The notes beneath the pieces were generated by a model. The model was not told where the DNA came from. It made no database searches and was given only the letters and a program-made list of their open reading frames with translations. Below, one piece after another: positions 8,965 through 18,873 of a stretch of DNA of 64,000 nt (the stretch's first letter is position 1; each line of letters opens with the position of its first letter). The translations under genes and the position numbers were made by a program. Origin of the DNA: G963677185 sp963677185. Its GTDB lineage: Bacteria > Bacillota > Syntrophomonadia > Syntrophomonadales > Syntrophomonadaceae. The stretch lies in NCBI GenBank assembly GCA_963677185.1, contig OY781889.1, positions 1,178,001 to 1,242,000 on the forward strand, written 5' to 3'.

Positions 8965-11900
8965 TTATACCTCTTCCAGGTCAAAAAAGCCCAGATCGCG
9001 CAGGGCAATTATAAAACGCTCCATGTACTCCCGGGATATCAACGGCCACTGGTATCCAAGGCGATAGAGCACCTGCGAAGTATAGCCGTTCTCCCTGGCA
9101 AGTGCCACCACTTTTCTGCCATGTCCAATATTCTGATAAGCAATCATGCTGGAAAGGGCCGGGGCTTTTTCTGATTCCGCCTGAGCCCTGGCCAGCGCTT
9201 CTTCATAATCCTCGGTCTCGGTCACTTCTATCGGCATGCCCAGGCGGTTTAACTGCTGAATAATATTCCCCATGGTCACGCTGTGATTATTATAGGGATG
9301 AAAGATACAGCATTCCCTGGGGGTTTGGGCCAGCAATAAAATGCTCTGAGCAGAACTGTCAATGAATGACAGTTCTACCCTTTGCTCCATCATGGCATAG
9401 GGGAATTTGCCTACTAACAGATAGGCCTTCAGGCGTCCCATGAAGCTGTTCGTGGTCGAGTTGATCTGGAATTCTCCATCTCTCTCCCGGGCTGACAAAT
9501 TACCGACCCGCATAATCTTGGCGTTCAGCCCTTCAGGTATTTTCTCCAGGATCGCCCGTTCAGCCAAAAATTTGCTATGGACATACTTATTGTCCAGGCT
9601 CTGTCCGAAAAAGAGCATTTGTTCATTCAGCCGGGTCTCTGGAGAGGGAACATCGCTCACACTGAATCCAGCCACACTGGTGGTGGAAATGTGCAGCAGC
9701 CGGCATGTATTGCGCAGGCAGTAATCAATTATATTGATGACGCCACCAAAATTGACATCCTCAATATCCGTTCCCTTGGAAAAGTGCTTTACATTAGCCG
9801 CACAGTTAATAACCAGGTCAACCGGCAGAGTATCCATTTTGGCCAGATCTTGTTTTATGGTAATGTCACCGTCAATTACAAAAATACGCTGTCCAAAAAG
9901 CTCCTCATAACTGTGTTCGAAGTAATAGTAAAGCATGGCCTGCAAACGCTTTTCAGCCGCTCCGGCTTTTTTCTCCCGCAACAGACAGTATACATGGCCT
10001 TCCTGGGTGCGTAAAAACTCGTCCAGGACATGAATACCGAGAAATCCGGTTGCTCCCGTCAAGATAATGCTGCCCAGGGGCTGGGGTATTCCCTGCTTAA
10101 AGGATTCCAGAGTATTGGTAGCGAGAATGGGCTCCAGTTGCTCGTAGGCATAGCGGGACAGATCCTCCAGACGCTCTTCCTGATTATGGCTGCTGCTGCC
10201 CAGCATGGCGGCCAGCTCACGGGGAGTGGGATACTCAAAAACATCCCCGTAGTTGATCTCAAAATCATGGTCCATTGCAGCTATAATGACCCTGGTCACC
10301 ACCAGGGAGGTGCCGCCCAGGTCAAAAAAGCTGTCAGTCGCACCCACCCGTGGCAGATCCAGAACCCGGGAGAAAATATCACAAAAGATTTTTTCCCCTT
10401 CGCCCGTCGGCGGCTCATAATTTCCGGCTCCGGCCAGCATAGGCTCGGGCAATGCCTTCAAATCAATTTTGCCGTTGAGTGTGACCGGCAAGACCTCTAT
10501 CTGCAGATAAGCAGTGGGTACCATGTAAGCCGCCAGCCGTTTCTTCGCATATTCCTTCAAACTTTCGGCTGATACAGGTTCTTCAGCTGTGTAATAAGTG
10601 CATATATGTTCAGTATGCTGAATCTGCCTTATAGTAGCCACAACACTATTGATACCCGGGTACCTGCCGATAATGTTTTCTATTTCCCCCAGTTCAATCC
10701 GCAGACCGCGCAGCTTAACCTGGTTATCAGCCCGGCCCAGCACTACCACCTCGCCCTGCCTGGTCCAGCGTGCATAGTCCCCGGATTTGTAAACCCGCTG
10801 GCCCCTGTGGTCAATAAACCGTTCCGCCGTCATCTCCTCCAAATTGCAGTAGCCCCTGGCTACCCCGCTTCCGCCGATATATAGCTCTCCAACCACCCCG
10901 GTCGGCAAATCATTACCTGCACGGTCCACTATGAATTCCTGGCAGTTTAGCAACGGCCTTCCGATGCTGATGTCTTTTGCATGGGTTAGTTCCCTGGCAT
11001 TAGAAGAAACGGTGATTTCCGTAGGCCCATAGGTATTAAATATCCGTGCCTGCGTGCAAGCTTTTAGCTTCTCCAATAGGGTGCGCGGAAAATTTTCCCC
11101 GCCAGCCATAATCACGCGGCATTTTTGCAGAGCTGCACCGAAAGCAGGCAGTTCCAGGTATTGCATCATCCGGGATGGAGTGGCGTTGAAAGCGTCAGCC
11201 CCGGTTTTTTCAAACAGCCGGGCCAGGAGAATTGGATTGTTGGCTTCTTCCTCGCTGGCCAGAACCAGGGTCATTCCGTTGCACAGAGCGACAGCCGTTT
11301 CTTTCAGTGACATATCAAAGGAAACCGTTGTTACCGAAAGCATTGTATGAGCATCTTCGGCTGCAGCCCGGATGTGAATATTGGCCTCATGATTGAAAAC
11401 ATAATTGCAGATACCCTGGTGTTCCAGCATCACTCCCTTGGGATTTCCGGTTGATCCCGAGGTATAGATCAAATAGGCCAAATCCGTCGGGCCGACCAGA
11501 GACTGTGGCGTTTTTTCATCTTGCCAGGCGATCAGATTTTCCACGTCTATGGCTTGGCCGGCAGGGAAATCACCCAGCCGGTCGGATGTTGTGATGATAT
11601 ATGCAGCCCCGCTGTCCTCCAGTACGTAATTTATCCGCTCCTCAGGGTATTCCGCATCACAGGGAATAAATGCAGCGCCAGCTTTTAAGATGCCATACAT
11701 AGCAATCAGCATGCGGCTGGTCCTGGGCAGAAGCATAAGCACTCTAACACCAGGCTTTACGCCAATATTAATCAGGGCATTGGCCGCCCGGTTCATAGCC
11801 GCATCCAGCCCGGCAAAGGTAAATTCGCCATCAACGGCAATCAGGGCCGTTTTAGCAGGATGTTTGAGCACCTGCTTTTCAAAAACCTTGTGCAGCAGCC

Positions 11901-14900
11901 GTTCTTCCAGCTCGCAGGCGGCTGCCTGGCGGAAACTGTCCAAAATGGCTTCCTGTTTATTACTTAATAAAGACATCTGCCCCAGCTTGATTTCCGGGGT
12001 GGACATCATCCGGTTGGCGCACACCGCCAGGGCTTCGGTAAATACGTCCATAGCGTCTTTACTGTAGAGGGCATCGTTGTATTGCACGCAGATGGCAATC
12101 TGGCCATCCCGGTCTTCGATATGAACTGAAATCTTGAATTTGGGAAGGCCGGGTTCAATTCCTTCCTGAACCACCGGTTCGCCATACAGGCTGAACTCAT
12201 TTACAACCCCCAGCTGGCAGGCGTACATTATCTCGGGAGCAAGTCCATACCTGGCTGCCAGCTTCGTGAAAGGATATATCTCGTATGAAATGGCCTCAAT
12301 CAAGGTCTGCCGGGCCGCTTCGATTAAAGCCAGGGCGCTCTGTTCATCATCGATATGGGCGGAAAGCGGCAGGGTTTTAACAAACATGCCCATGCTGTTC
12401 TGGATTTTCAGGTTGGTTCTTCCGTTGCTGATGGTGGAAATACAAATATCAGGGCTGTTAATCCAGCGAGAAACCGTATAAAAAGTTGCGGCTAAAAACA
12501 AATGTGCCGGGGTTACAGCCCGGGCCTGGCAGAAGGCAGTGACCTGCCCTGCTTCTAATGGGCAGACGCTTTCAGCTAGTAGTCCTTCATCGGCTTTGCC
12601 ATGCAGATCAGCCGGAATCATACTCGATACAGCGCCCAATTTTAATCGTGAATCAAAGTAGGCTTCTGCTTCCTGATAGTATTCGCTGTGCTCTTCCCTT
12701 TGCTCATCGTCTACGTATTCAAAGTAGGAAAAGCGTTCTGGCTCCGGAGCCTTTCCCTCGTAAACCCGCTTTAATTCCGCCAGGAATAAATCAAAAGAGC
12801 CTCCATCAAAAATAATGTGATGGAAATCGCACAGCAAATACTTCGCATTTTCGGTTTCCACCAGCGCCAGCCGGTAAAGGGGCCCTTTAAATAGATGGAA
12901 AGGCCTGGGAAAGTTCTCCTTGAATTGAACCAATTGCTCTTCTAGCAAAGAGATAAACGCGATCGCCGGCTCGGGAGGCTCTTCTCGGGTCTGCATTATA
13001 CTCTCATCGGCCATTTTCAAATGTGTCGACAGAAAGGGATGGGCTTTGATGACCGCTCTGGCGGCATCGGCCAGGCGCTTGCTATCCACTGCTTCAGACA
13101 GTTTCAGCATAATGGGAATATTATAAATGGTCTCTTCAGGACGTTTCATGCAGTCGTAATAGACCCCTAACTGGCTCTGGGACAGGGGATAAGCATCAAG
13201 CGCGGCTTTTTCATGCCTTCCAGCCTCTTGCACGGCTTCATCCCGATTGGCCAGCAAATACTGCTGCAGTTCATCCTCCAGGGAAAGGATCGTGCATTCC
13301 CTCAGCATTTTTTTCACATCCGGTGTGAAGCGGTAGGCCTGGGAAATGGCTGCAGCCAGCTTAATTGCCGACAAAGAGCTTAATCCAGCCCGGAGCAGAT
13401 TAGATGTGATGCTGAAATCATGATGGCCAAGTATGGAAGCCGCTATTTCCGTTAGCCCTTTTTCGAATAAAGTTAAGGGTCTGGAGGCTCCTTCTTCTGG
13501 CTCCATGGTAAATTGAACCTCGGGCAGCTTTTTCTTGTCCACTTTGCCATTGGGGTTAAGGGGTATAGCATCGATCTGCATCGTTGCCGCCGGAACCATA
13601 TAGGGAGGGAGCACTTCCATAATGAAAGCGTTTAATCCATCAACATCGACAGATTCATCCCCGACAATATAGGCGGCAATAATTTTACCGCCCCCCGTAG
13701 CCTCCCGGGCAATTACCGTGGCTGCTTTGATGCCGTTGTATTGGCGAATCCGGCCTTCAATTTCTGTAAGTTCCACGCGGAACCCCCGGATCTTGACCTG
13801 GAAATCTCTCCGGCCGGTGTACTCAAGCCGGCCGTCCGGGAGAAAGCGGCAGATATCCCCGGTCTTATACATTCGTTCATAACCCGGTTTATCCGAGAAG
13901 GGATTGGGGACAAACACCTGAGCGGTCAAATCCTCCCGATTAAGGTAGCCGCGGGAAACAGGATACCCGGCTATGCACAGTTCTCCCGGAACACCGACAG
14001 GGAGGGCCCGATAGTATTTGTCTATGATATATATGTCGCAATTGCCAAATGAATGCCCTATTGGCACGGCGGAATATTTTTTATCCACTGGAAAACTCGT
14101 CACCATGATGGTGCACTCGGTCGGTCCATACAGATTATATAAAGGATAGGCCGGCGGATCACAGGGCACCATCGTTTCGCCTCCGGTCAGGAAGGCTTTC
14201 AAATATGGATTGTCGCTGTACTCGCTGGCATATTGACAGCCCAGCTGGGTGGTTAGAAAGGCCATGGAGATACGATGTTCCCGGTAATAGCGATCGATTT
14301 CGGCCAGGTTCAAGCGCATTTCTTCGGGAATAATATGCACACAGGCACCTTTGGTTAGATACGGATAGAAATCCATCATCGAAGCGTCAAAACCAAAACT
14401 GGCATAGGCAGCTGAAATGTCCTCCCCGGTAACGCCGTATTTTTCGTGGAAAGCCAGGCAAAAGTTGGCTATATTGCGATGCTCCAGCATGCATCCCTTG
14501 GGCATCCCCGTTGATCCGGAGGTATAGAGCAAGATAAACAAATCCTCCGCACGAGGATCGGCCAGAGGTACTGATTTGTCCAGAGGCAATCCTGCCAGAT
14601 CCCGGGTGTAGATGACTTCACCCGGGAAATCAGGGAGAATCTGCGCCAGTTCTTCATCAGCGATTAGAATCCCAGCCCCCGAGTCCTGAAGCATATAGGC
14701 CAGGCGCTCCTGGGGATAGGTGGGATCGAGCGGCTGATACGCCCCGCCTGCCTTTAAGACGCCCAGAGAACAAACCGGTATAAGCTCGCTGCGCTTGATC
14801 ATGATTCCTACCGGCATTTCCGCCCGGACCCCTTTGCTTGAAAGGTGACAGGCCAGACGCTCCGACCAATCATCTAACTCCTGGTAGGTCAAGGTTTTGC

Positions 14901-17900
14901 CCTGAAAGACTATCGCCTGGCGTTCAGGAGCCGCCTGGACCTGGCGCCGGAACATATCGACTATCGTCAAGCTGCGATCATAGGGCCGGCTGTTATCGTT
15001 GAAGACCGACCACTGGTGAGCATCCTCGATCGTTGCAAGAGGGATTTCTTTAAGAGAAGTTTTTTGCATGAATCCATCCAGAACGCCTGCCATCATTTCG
15101 CCAAAACGCCTGATGGTAGCCTCTTCATAGAGGTCTGAACGATAATCAAAGGATAATTCATAAGAGCCGCCCCGGCGAAACACCATGAGGGAAAGCCGGG
15201 CCAGGCTGCTGTTGGTCGGAATGGTTTGCATGGGAATCACGGTCTCCTCCAAGGTAAATCCGCTCAAGGTCTCTCCCTGGTACACATACAAAATGTCAGC
15301 TTTAACGCCATAACTGGAGGCCATGTCTTTAAAGGAAAAGCGATCATGGCGCAGCGTGGCAAAAAAGTCATCCTGTACGTGCTGCAGGTAATCTGTGATG
15401 CCGCTTTCCTCGTCAATCTTCGTATATACAGGCAGGGTGCGCACCAGCATCCCCATGGTATTATGCAAACGAGGATTATGCCGGCCATTATTCACGGTGC
15501 AGAAAAGAGATTCTTCCTGCCCGGTGAATTTCGCCAGTGTGTAGGAAAAAGCACCAAGAAACAGGGAATTTTCCGTCAGACCCAGTGGCTGCAGAAAATT
15601 CATAGCGGCTTGAGTGCCCAGGCGCTCATCCAGCGGCAAGATCAGGCGCTGGCAGGGTTTGTCCTCCATTTCTGGGTCTTCCGCTTTATCAAAAATGAGG
15701 TTGGAATCCAGTTCATTGCCCGCCAGGAAACTGGCAAAATACTGCCGGCTATCCTCATTATCAGGGTTTTGCCGGAACCGGGCTTCATAATTGGAGAGAA
15801 CAAAAGAGCTGATTTCTTCAGGGGCCAGGTCCTGACCCTGATAAGCCGCCGCAAGCCGGTTCAGAAAAACGGCGACAGAGGCTCCATCAGCGATGATATG
15901 GTGAAAATCGAGCAAGAAATGAACATTTCTTTCGGTTTCGAAAATCGCAAAGCGAAACAGGGGACCGGTCTGCAGGTTAAATGGTCTGACAAACGTTTGA
16001 CGTTTTTCATCCATCTCATTCTCCCGGGTCAGTTCCACCGGGATTTCGCAGCCCAAAGCAGGATCAGGCACCATTACCGGGGTGCCCGCACGGAAATCAG
16101 TGTGTACTCTCATAGATGGATACCCGTCGACGACTCTTTGGACCGATGCCCGGAATTTGTCCAGATCCAGCTTGAACTTCCCGGGAAAAACGCAGTAAAG
16201 CGGGATATTGTACATCATTCCGGCCGGGTTCTGGCTGCACTGTAAAAATACACCCATTTGACTATCGGTCATTTCATAAAACGGATGTTCTTCGTAGCAG
16301 CCATTATATATATCTCCGGCCTTTTCCTCACATAGCAAAGCAATTTCCCGCGGAGTACGCCCCTTGAAAATAGCTTCGGACGTCAATCCCGCCTCACCGC
16401 AAAGCCCCTGCAACATCACCGCTTTAATAGAATCACCGCCGAGAGCGAAGAAATCATCATCCAGGCCAATCGGCTTGATTTGCAATATATCGGCAAATCC
16501 CCGGCATATAGCCTTCTGAATCTGGTTTTCCGGGGCTTCATAATCTCTTTTGTAGCGTGATGCAGCCGGCGGTGCCAGGGATATCCGGTCCAGTTTTCCG
16601 TTTTGATTGATGGGAAACTGCTGCAGCTTCACAATAAATAATGGCACCATATATGCCGGGAGCTTTTGCGATAAAGCGGCCCGGACTTCATCTTCGGAGA
16701 TGGACTCCAACCCCGTAAAATATCCGCACAAATAGGTTTGCCCGTAATCATTTTGGAAGCCTTTTACAACCGCTTTTTCCACATCAGGCAAGCGGCTCAT
16801 GACCGTTTCAATCTCGCCGGGCTCCACCCGCTGTCCATTAATTTTTACCATCCAGTCTTTGCGATTGACATATAGAAGGTTGCCATCCGGCAAGAAACGC
16901 CCGATATCCCCGGTATGGAACAAAACCTGATCGTTTTCTCCGGTGGCAAAGGGGTTGGGGCAGAACACCTGCGCCGTTTGCCCAGGTAAATTTATGTATT
17001 CCCTGGCCACAATACCCGCAACACAGATTTCTCCGTCATCTCCATCCTGCACAGGATTGCCTGCCGCATCCAGCAAATAAATCGAATACCCGGGAAAAGG
17101 CTTGCCGATGGGCGTGTTCTCATAAGCCTGGTCCACCTCGAAAATAGTGACACCAGCCACCGTTTCACTTAAACCATAGACTGATACGAGCCGGTAGCCC
17201 TGCCCAATGACCCCGCTAACCCGCTCGCTGCCGGTCAGAACACATCGCAGGCTATTACTCTGGTTCGAATAGTTTTTCAGCATCTGCGGGCTCAACATGC
17301 AGGTGCTGATTGAGTATGCGGCCAGGTAATCTTCAATCCGGCGGACATCCTTGCGCACCGAATCAGATAGGATATGGAGGGTCGCTCCCACTGCCAGTGG
17401 TAAAAACACATCAAAAATAAAGGCGACAAAGCTGAAAGAAGCGGTGCTGGCATGGATATCCTCCCCGGTCATCCCAAAAGCCATTTGATGACGCCTGATT
17501 CCAGAGGCAAGGCTACGGTGCTCGTGGATGATTCCTTTAGGATTTCCCGTTGACCCCGAGGTGTAGACCGCAAACGCGGCATCCTTTGCTTCGGTTGAAA
17601 CCGAATGCTGCAACGGCGCCAGCTGTTTTGCTGCATCGATAAAGGCCTCATCAATAACAAATGCAGCCCCGCAGTCTCTTCGAATATACGCCACTCGTTC
17701 TTCAGGATAAGCCAGCTCCAGTCCAGCGAAAGCGGCTCCGGCTTTTAAGACGCCGATCTCCGCCGCGATATATTCCATGCATCGTGGCAACAGCACCGGA
17801 ATGATGTTTTCCTTATGTACACCCTGCTGTAAAAGCCGGGCGGCCACCTGGCCGCTTAACGTATCCAGCTCTTCATATGCAGTCTGCCGTTGTCCATCCT

Positions 17901-17970
17901 GATCTACGATGGCGATCTTATTTCCATCCCTAGTGGCATTTAGTTCAAATAACCGGACGAATGTATCCAC
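8965..17970 (-). CDS. Trimodular NRPS, A-T-C-A-T-C-A-T-R, with terminal thioester reductase
   Basis: A cytoplasmic assembly line of about 3001 residues. Order with rough residues: A1 1-485 (YTSGSTGNPKG near 140), T1 with phosphopantetheine Ser in LGGDSIKA near 520, C1 with HHIIADG near 697, A2 1010-1500 (YTSGSTGMPKG near 1160), T2 with the variant AGLSSLSA near 1537, C2 with HHIIFDG near 1724, A3 2050-2530 (YTSGSTGNPKG near 2180), T3 with LGGTSLVV near 2560, and a Lys2/Car-type reductase from 2640 (GATGFLG, then YVHSK as the YxxxK catalytic pair near 2800). No epimerase, methylase or thioesterase is seen. The reductase implies NAD(P)H release of an aldehyde or alcohol. A2 and A3 keep the Asp that binds the amino group (FDASM, FDMSL); A1 does not (SFVAF). 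GTG at 17970 is chosen because GGAAGGGAG lies ten bases upstream; TTG at 17991 is the alternative. Confidence 0.93.
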   Translation of the reverse strand: MDTFVRLFELNATRDGNKIAIVDQDGQRQTAYEELDTLSGQVAARLLQQGVHKENIIPVLLPRCMEYIAAEIGVLKAGAAFAGLELAYPEERVAYIRRDCGAAFVIDEAFIDAAKQLAPLQHSVSTEAKDAAFAVYTSGSTGNPKGIIHEHRSLASGIRRHQMAFGMTGEDIHASTASFSFVAFIFDVFLPLAVGATLHILSDSVRKDVRRIEDYLAAYSISTCMLSPQMLKNYSNQSNSLRCVLTGSERVSGVIGQGYRLVSVYGLSETVAGVTIFEVDQAYENTPIGKPFPGYSIYLLDAAGNPVQDGDDGEICVAGIVAREYINLPGQTAQVFCPNPFATGENDQVLFHTGDIGRFLPDGNLLYVNRKDWMVKINGQRVEPGEIETVMSRLPDVEKAVVKGFQNDYGQTYLCGYFTGLESISEDEVRAALSQKLPAYMVPLFIVKLQQFPINQNGKLDRISLAPPAASRYKRDYEAPENQIQKAICRGFADILQIKPIGLDDDFFALGGDSIKAVMLQGLCGEAGLTSEAIFKGRTPREIALLCEEKAGDIYNGCYEEHPFYEMTDSQMGVFLQCSQNPAGMMYNIPLYCVFPGKFKLDLDKFRASVQRVVDGYPSMRVHTDFRAGTPVMVPDPALGCEIPVELTRENEMDEKRQTFVRPFNLQTGPLFRFAIFETERNVHFLLDFHHIIADGASVAVFLNRLAAAYQGQDLAPEEISSFVLSNYEARFRQNPDNEDSRQYFASFLAGNELDSNLIFDKAEDPEMEDKPCQRLILPLDERLGTQAAMNFLQPLGLTENSLFLGAFSYTLAKFTGQEESLFCTVNNGRHNPRLHNTMGMLVRTLPVYTKIDEESGITDYLQHVQDDFFATLRHDRFSFKDMASSYGVKADILYVYQGETLSGFTLEETVIPMQTIPTNSSLARLSLMVFRRGGSYELSFDYRSDLYEEATIRRFGEMMAGVLDGFMQKTSLKEIPLATIEDAHQWSVFNDNSRPYDRSLTIVDMFRRQVQAAPERQAIVFQGKTLTYQELDDWSERLACHLSSKGVRAEMPVGIMIKRSELIPVCSLGVLKAGGAYQPLDPTYPQERLAYMLQDSGAGILIADEELAQILPDFPGEVIYTRDLAGLPLDKSVPLADPRAEDLFILLYTSGSTGMPKGCMLEHRNIANFCLAFHEKYGVTGEDISAAYASFGFDASMMDFYPYLTKGACVHIIPEEMRLNLAEIDRYYREHRISMAFLTTQLGCQYASEYSDNPYLKAFLTGGETMVPCDPPAYPLYNLYGPTECTIMVTSFPVDKKYSAVPIGHSFGNCDIYIIDKYYRALPVGVPGELCIAGYPVSRGYLNREDLTAQVFVPNPFSDKPGYERMYKTGDICRFLPDGRLEYTGRRDFQVKIRGFRVELTEIEGRIRQYNGIKAATVIAREATGGGKIIAAYIVGDESVDVDGLNAFIMEVLPPYMVPAATMQIDAIPLNPNGKVDKKKLPEVQFTMEPEEGASRPLTLFEKGLTEIAASILGHHDFSITSNLLRAGLSSLSAIKLAAAISQAYRFTPDVKKMLRECTILSLEDELQQYLLANRDEAVQEAGRHEKAALDAYPLSQSQLGVYYDCMKRPEETIYNIPIMLKLSEAVDSKRLADAARAVIKAHPFLSTHLKMADESIMQTREEPPEPAIAFISLLEEQLVQFKENFPRPFHLFKGPLYRLALVETENAKYLLCDFHHIIFDGGSFDLFLAELKRVYEGKAPEPERFSYFEYVDDEQREEHSEYYQEAEAYFDSRLKLGAVSSMIPADLHGKADEGLLAESVCPLEAGQVTAFCQARAVTPAHLFLAATFYTVSRWINSPDICISTISNGRTNLKIQNSMGMFVKTLPLSAHIDDEQSALALIEAARQTLIEAISYEIYPFTKLAARYGLAPEIMYACQLGVVNEFSLYGEPVVQEGIEPGLPKFKISVHIEDRDGQIAICVQYNDALYSKDAMDVFTEALAVCANRMMSTPEIKLGQMSLLSNKQEAILDSFRQAAACELEERLLHKVFEKQVLKHPAKTALIAVDGEFTFAGLDAAMNRAANALINIGVKPGVRVLMLLPRTSRMLIAMYGILKAGAAFIPCDAEYPEERINYVLEDSGAAYIITTSDRLGDFPAGQAIDVENLIAWQDEKTPQSLVGPTDLAYLIYTSGSTGNPKGVMLEHQGICNYVFNHEANIHIRAAAEDAHTMLSVTTVSFDMSLKETAVALCNGMTLVLASEEEANNPILLARLFEKTGADAFNATPSRMMQYLELPAFGAALQKCRVIMAGGENFPRTLLEKLKACTQARIFNTYGPTEITVSSNARELTHAKDISIGRPLLNCQEFIVDRAGNDLPTGVVGELYIGGSGVARGYCNLEEMTAERFIDHRGQRVYKSGDYARWTRQGEVVVLGRADNQVKLRGLRIELGEIENIIGRYPGINSVVATIRQIQHTEHICTYYTAEEPVSAESLKEYAKKRLAAYMVPTAYLQIEVLPVTLNGKIDLKALPEPMLAGAGNYEPPTGEGEKIFCDIFSRVLDLPRVGATDSFFDLGGTSLVVTRVIIAAMDHDFEINYGDVFEYPTPRELAAMLGSSSHNQEERLEDLSRYAYEQLEPILATNTLESFKQGIPQPLGSIILTGATGFLGIHVLDEFLRTQEGHVYCLLREKKAGAAEKRLQAMLYYYFEHSYEELFGQRIFVIDGDITIKQDLAKMDTLPVDLVINCAANVKHFSKGTDIEDVNFGGVINIIDYCLRNTCRLLHISTTSVAGFSVSDVPSPETRLNEQMLFFGQSLDNKYVHSKFLAERAILEKIPEGLNAKIMRVGNLSARERDGEFQINSTTNSFMGRLKAYLLVGKFPYAMMEQRVELSFIDSSAQSILLLAQTPRECCIFHPYNNHSVTMGNIIQQLNRLGMPIEVTETEDYEEALARAQAESEKAPALSSMIAYQNIGHGRKVVALARENGYTSQVLYRLGYQWPLISREYMERFIIALRDLGFFDLEEV

Positions 17971-18080
17971 CTTCGCAATTCTCCCTTCCAATACCAGCTT
18001 GAGGTTTAGTATACTGCCGCTTCTTTCAATGTTATTTTACTCGAAGACTAACCAGATAGGTGTCCCTGTTTTTAGAGAGC

Positions 18081-18109
18081 TTGATTTTGCCGGGCTGCAC
18101 CGATACAAT
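18081..18109 (+). promoter_or_regulatory. Sigma-A-type promoter of tRNA-Thr
   Basis: TTGATT at 18081-18086 and TACAAT at 18104-18109 are separated by exactly 17 bases. This is the only good promoter between the divergent NRPS start and the tRNA, and it points at the tRNA gene with a leader of about 75 bases. The leader contains two short hairpins (GAAGC/GCTTC and CGGGC/GCCCG). Confidence 0.6.
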
Positions 18110-18190
18110 ATATGAGTATTTAGACAAGATGAAGCGGTCTAGCGGCTTCATAAATACCTGCACTTTTCGGGCCAATGCCCGTTGCAGAAT

Positions 18191-18265
18191 GCCGATGTGG
18201 CTCAGAGGCAGAGCAGCTGATTCGTAATCAGCAGGTCGGCGGTTCGAATCCGCCCATCGGCTCCA
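18191..18265 (+). tRNA. tRNA-Thr (anticodon CGT)
   Basis: A complete cloverleaf can be drawn: acceptor GCCGATG/CATCGGC, D-stem GCTC/GAGC, anticodon stem GCTGA/TCAGC with loop TTCGTAA, T-stem GGCGG/CCGCC with TTCGAAT loop, discriminator T and encoded CCA at 18263-18265. The anticodon in the middle of the loop is CGT, reading ACG (threonine). It is the integration site of the island: the 3' half from the anticodon loop onward is repeated downstream three more times, but only this copy has the 5' half. The strong terminator hairpin that follows the other copies is broken here, because the sequence changes to GGGATTTC after CCTCCAGTG. Confidence 0.95.
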
Positions 18266-18287
18266 GTGAAAACAACGGCCCCTCCAG
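18220..18287 (+). other. Attachment site copy A (attL, within tRNA-Thr)
   Basis: This 68-base stretch is identical to 36873-36940. It starts in the anticodon stem/loop (ATTCGTAATCAGCAG...), runs through the tRNA 3' end and CCA, and stops inside the terminator stem (GCCCCTCCAG). Identity starting at the anticodon loop is typical for tyrosine-integrase sites in tRNA genes. Confidence 0.88.
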
Positions 18288-18409
18288 TGGGGATTTCAAA
18301 CCCATATACAAGTTGCTCTTCAGACATAATAATCAGGTTGTCTGGATGCGACAGGTTAATACTCTTAAAGACCGCTTGATATTGCAATAAGCAATAAGGA
18401 GTGGTCTTT

Positions 18410-18749
18410 TTGATTTTCAAGTTTGCAATTAAGGATTTTATTGATGAGAAGGAGTTTAATCAGTTATCACCCAAAACAATTGGAGGTTACAAGCAAACCC
18501 TGCACCAATTTCAATCATTTTGCATGGAAAATTCTGTCTGTGATGTGTGTGATGTTACTAAAAGCACTGTCAAAGCATATTTGTTGCACTGCCAAAAACA
18601 GCGAAACAACAATCCGGTCTCAATTAACACCAAACTTAGAGCAATAAAGGTATTTTTCAATTATATGGAAAAGGCTGATATTATTGACCACAAATCCAAT
18701 CCAACCAGAGAGCTTCATTATCTTAAAACCGTGGTAAAAATCGAAGTAT
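18410..18749 (+). pseudogene. Tyrosine recombinase, N-terminal fragment cut by IS21
   Basis: The fragment encodes about 113 residues of a XerC/D-like SAM core-binding domain (LSPKTIGGYKQTLHQFQSF, then INTKLRAIKVFFNYMEKADII and NPTRELHYLK), and stops at the left end of the IS21 element just before the catalytic domain would begin. All catalytic residues (R-K-HxxR-Y) are missing, so it cannot recombine DNA. TTG at 18410 has AAGGAG eight bases upstream. It is the first gene after attL and reads away from the tRNA, the usual position of an island integrase, so it was probably the original integrase of the first unit. The tRNA promoter could read into it because the tRNA terminator is disrupted. 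Confidence 0.8.
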
Positions 18750-18873
18750 TGTCAGCGGTAAAATAAAGTACACAGAAATTGGCCAACTAAAATGCACAAC
18801 ATCTCCAGCGGTATAGTATCCTGATTCTGGCAAAGTGTTCAGGTTGGAACGGAGCCAGAAAGGGGTCTGCCGG

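Noticed and set aside
15226..16245. Plus-strand frame of 339 codons inside the NRPS gene
   Set aside because: Antisense to conserved condensation-domain coding sequence; no domain recognised.
18202..18420. Minus-strand frame of 72 codons over the tRNA
   Set aside because: It is antisense to the tRNA gene and its att site; such frames over tRNA sites are common false genes.
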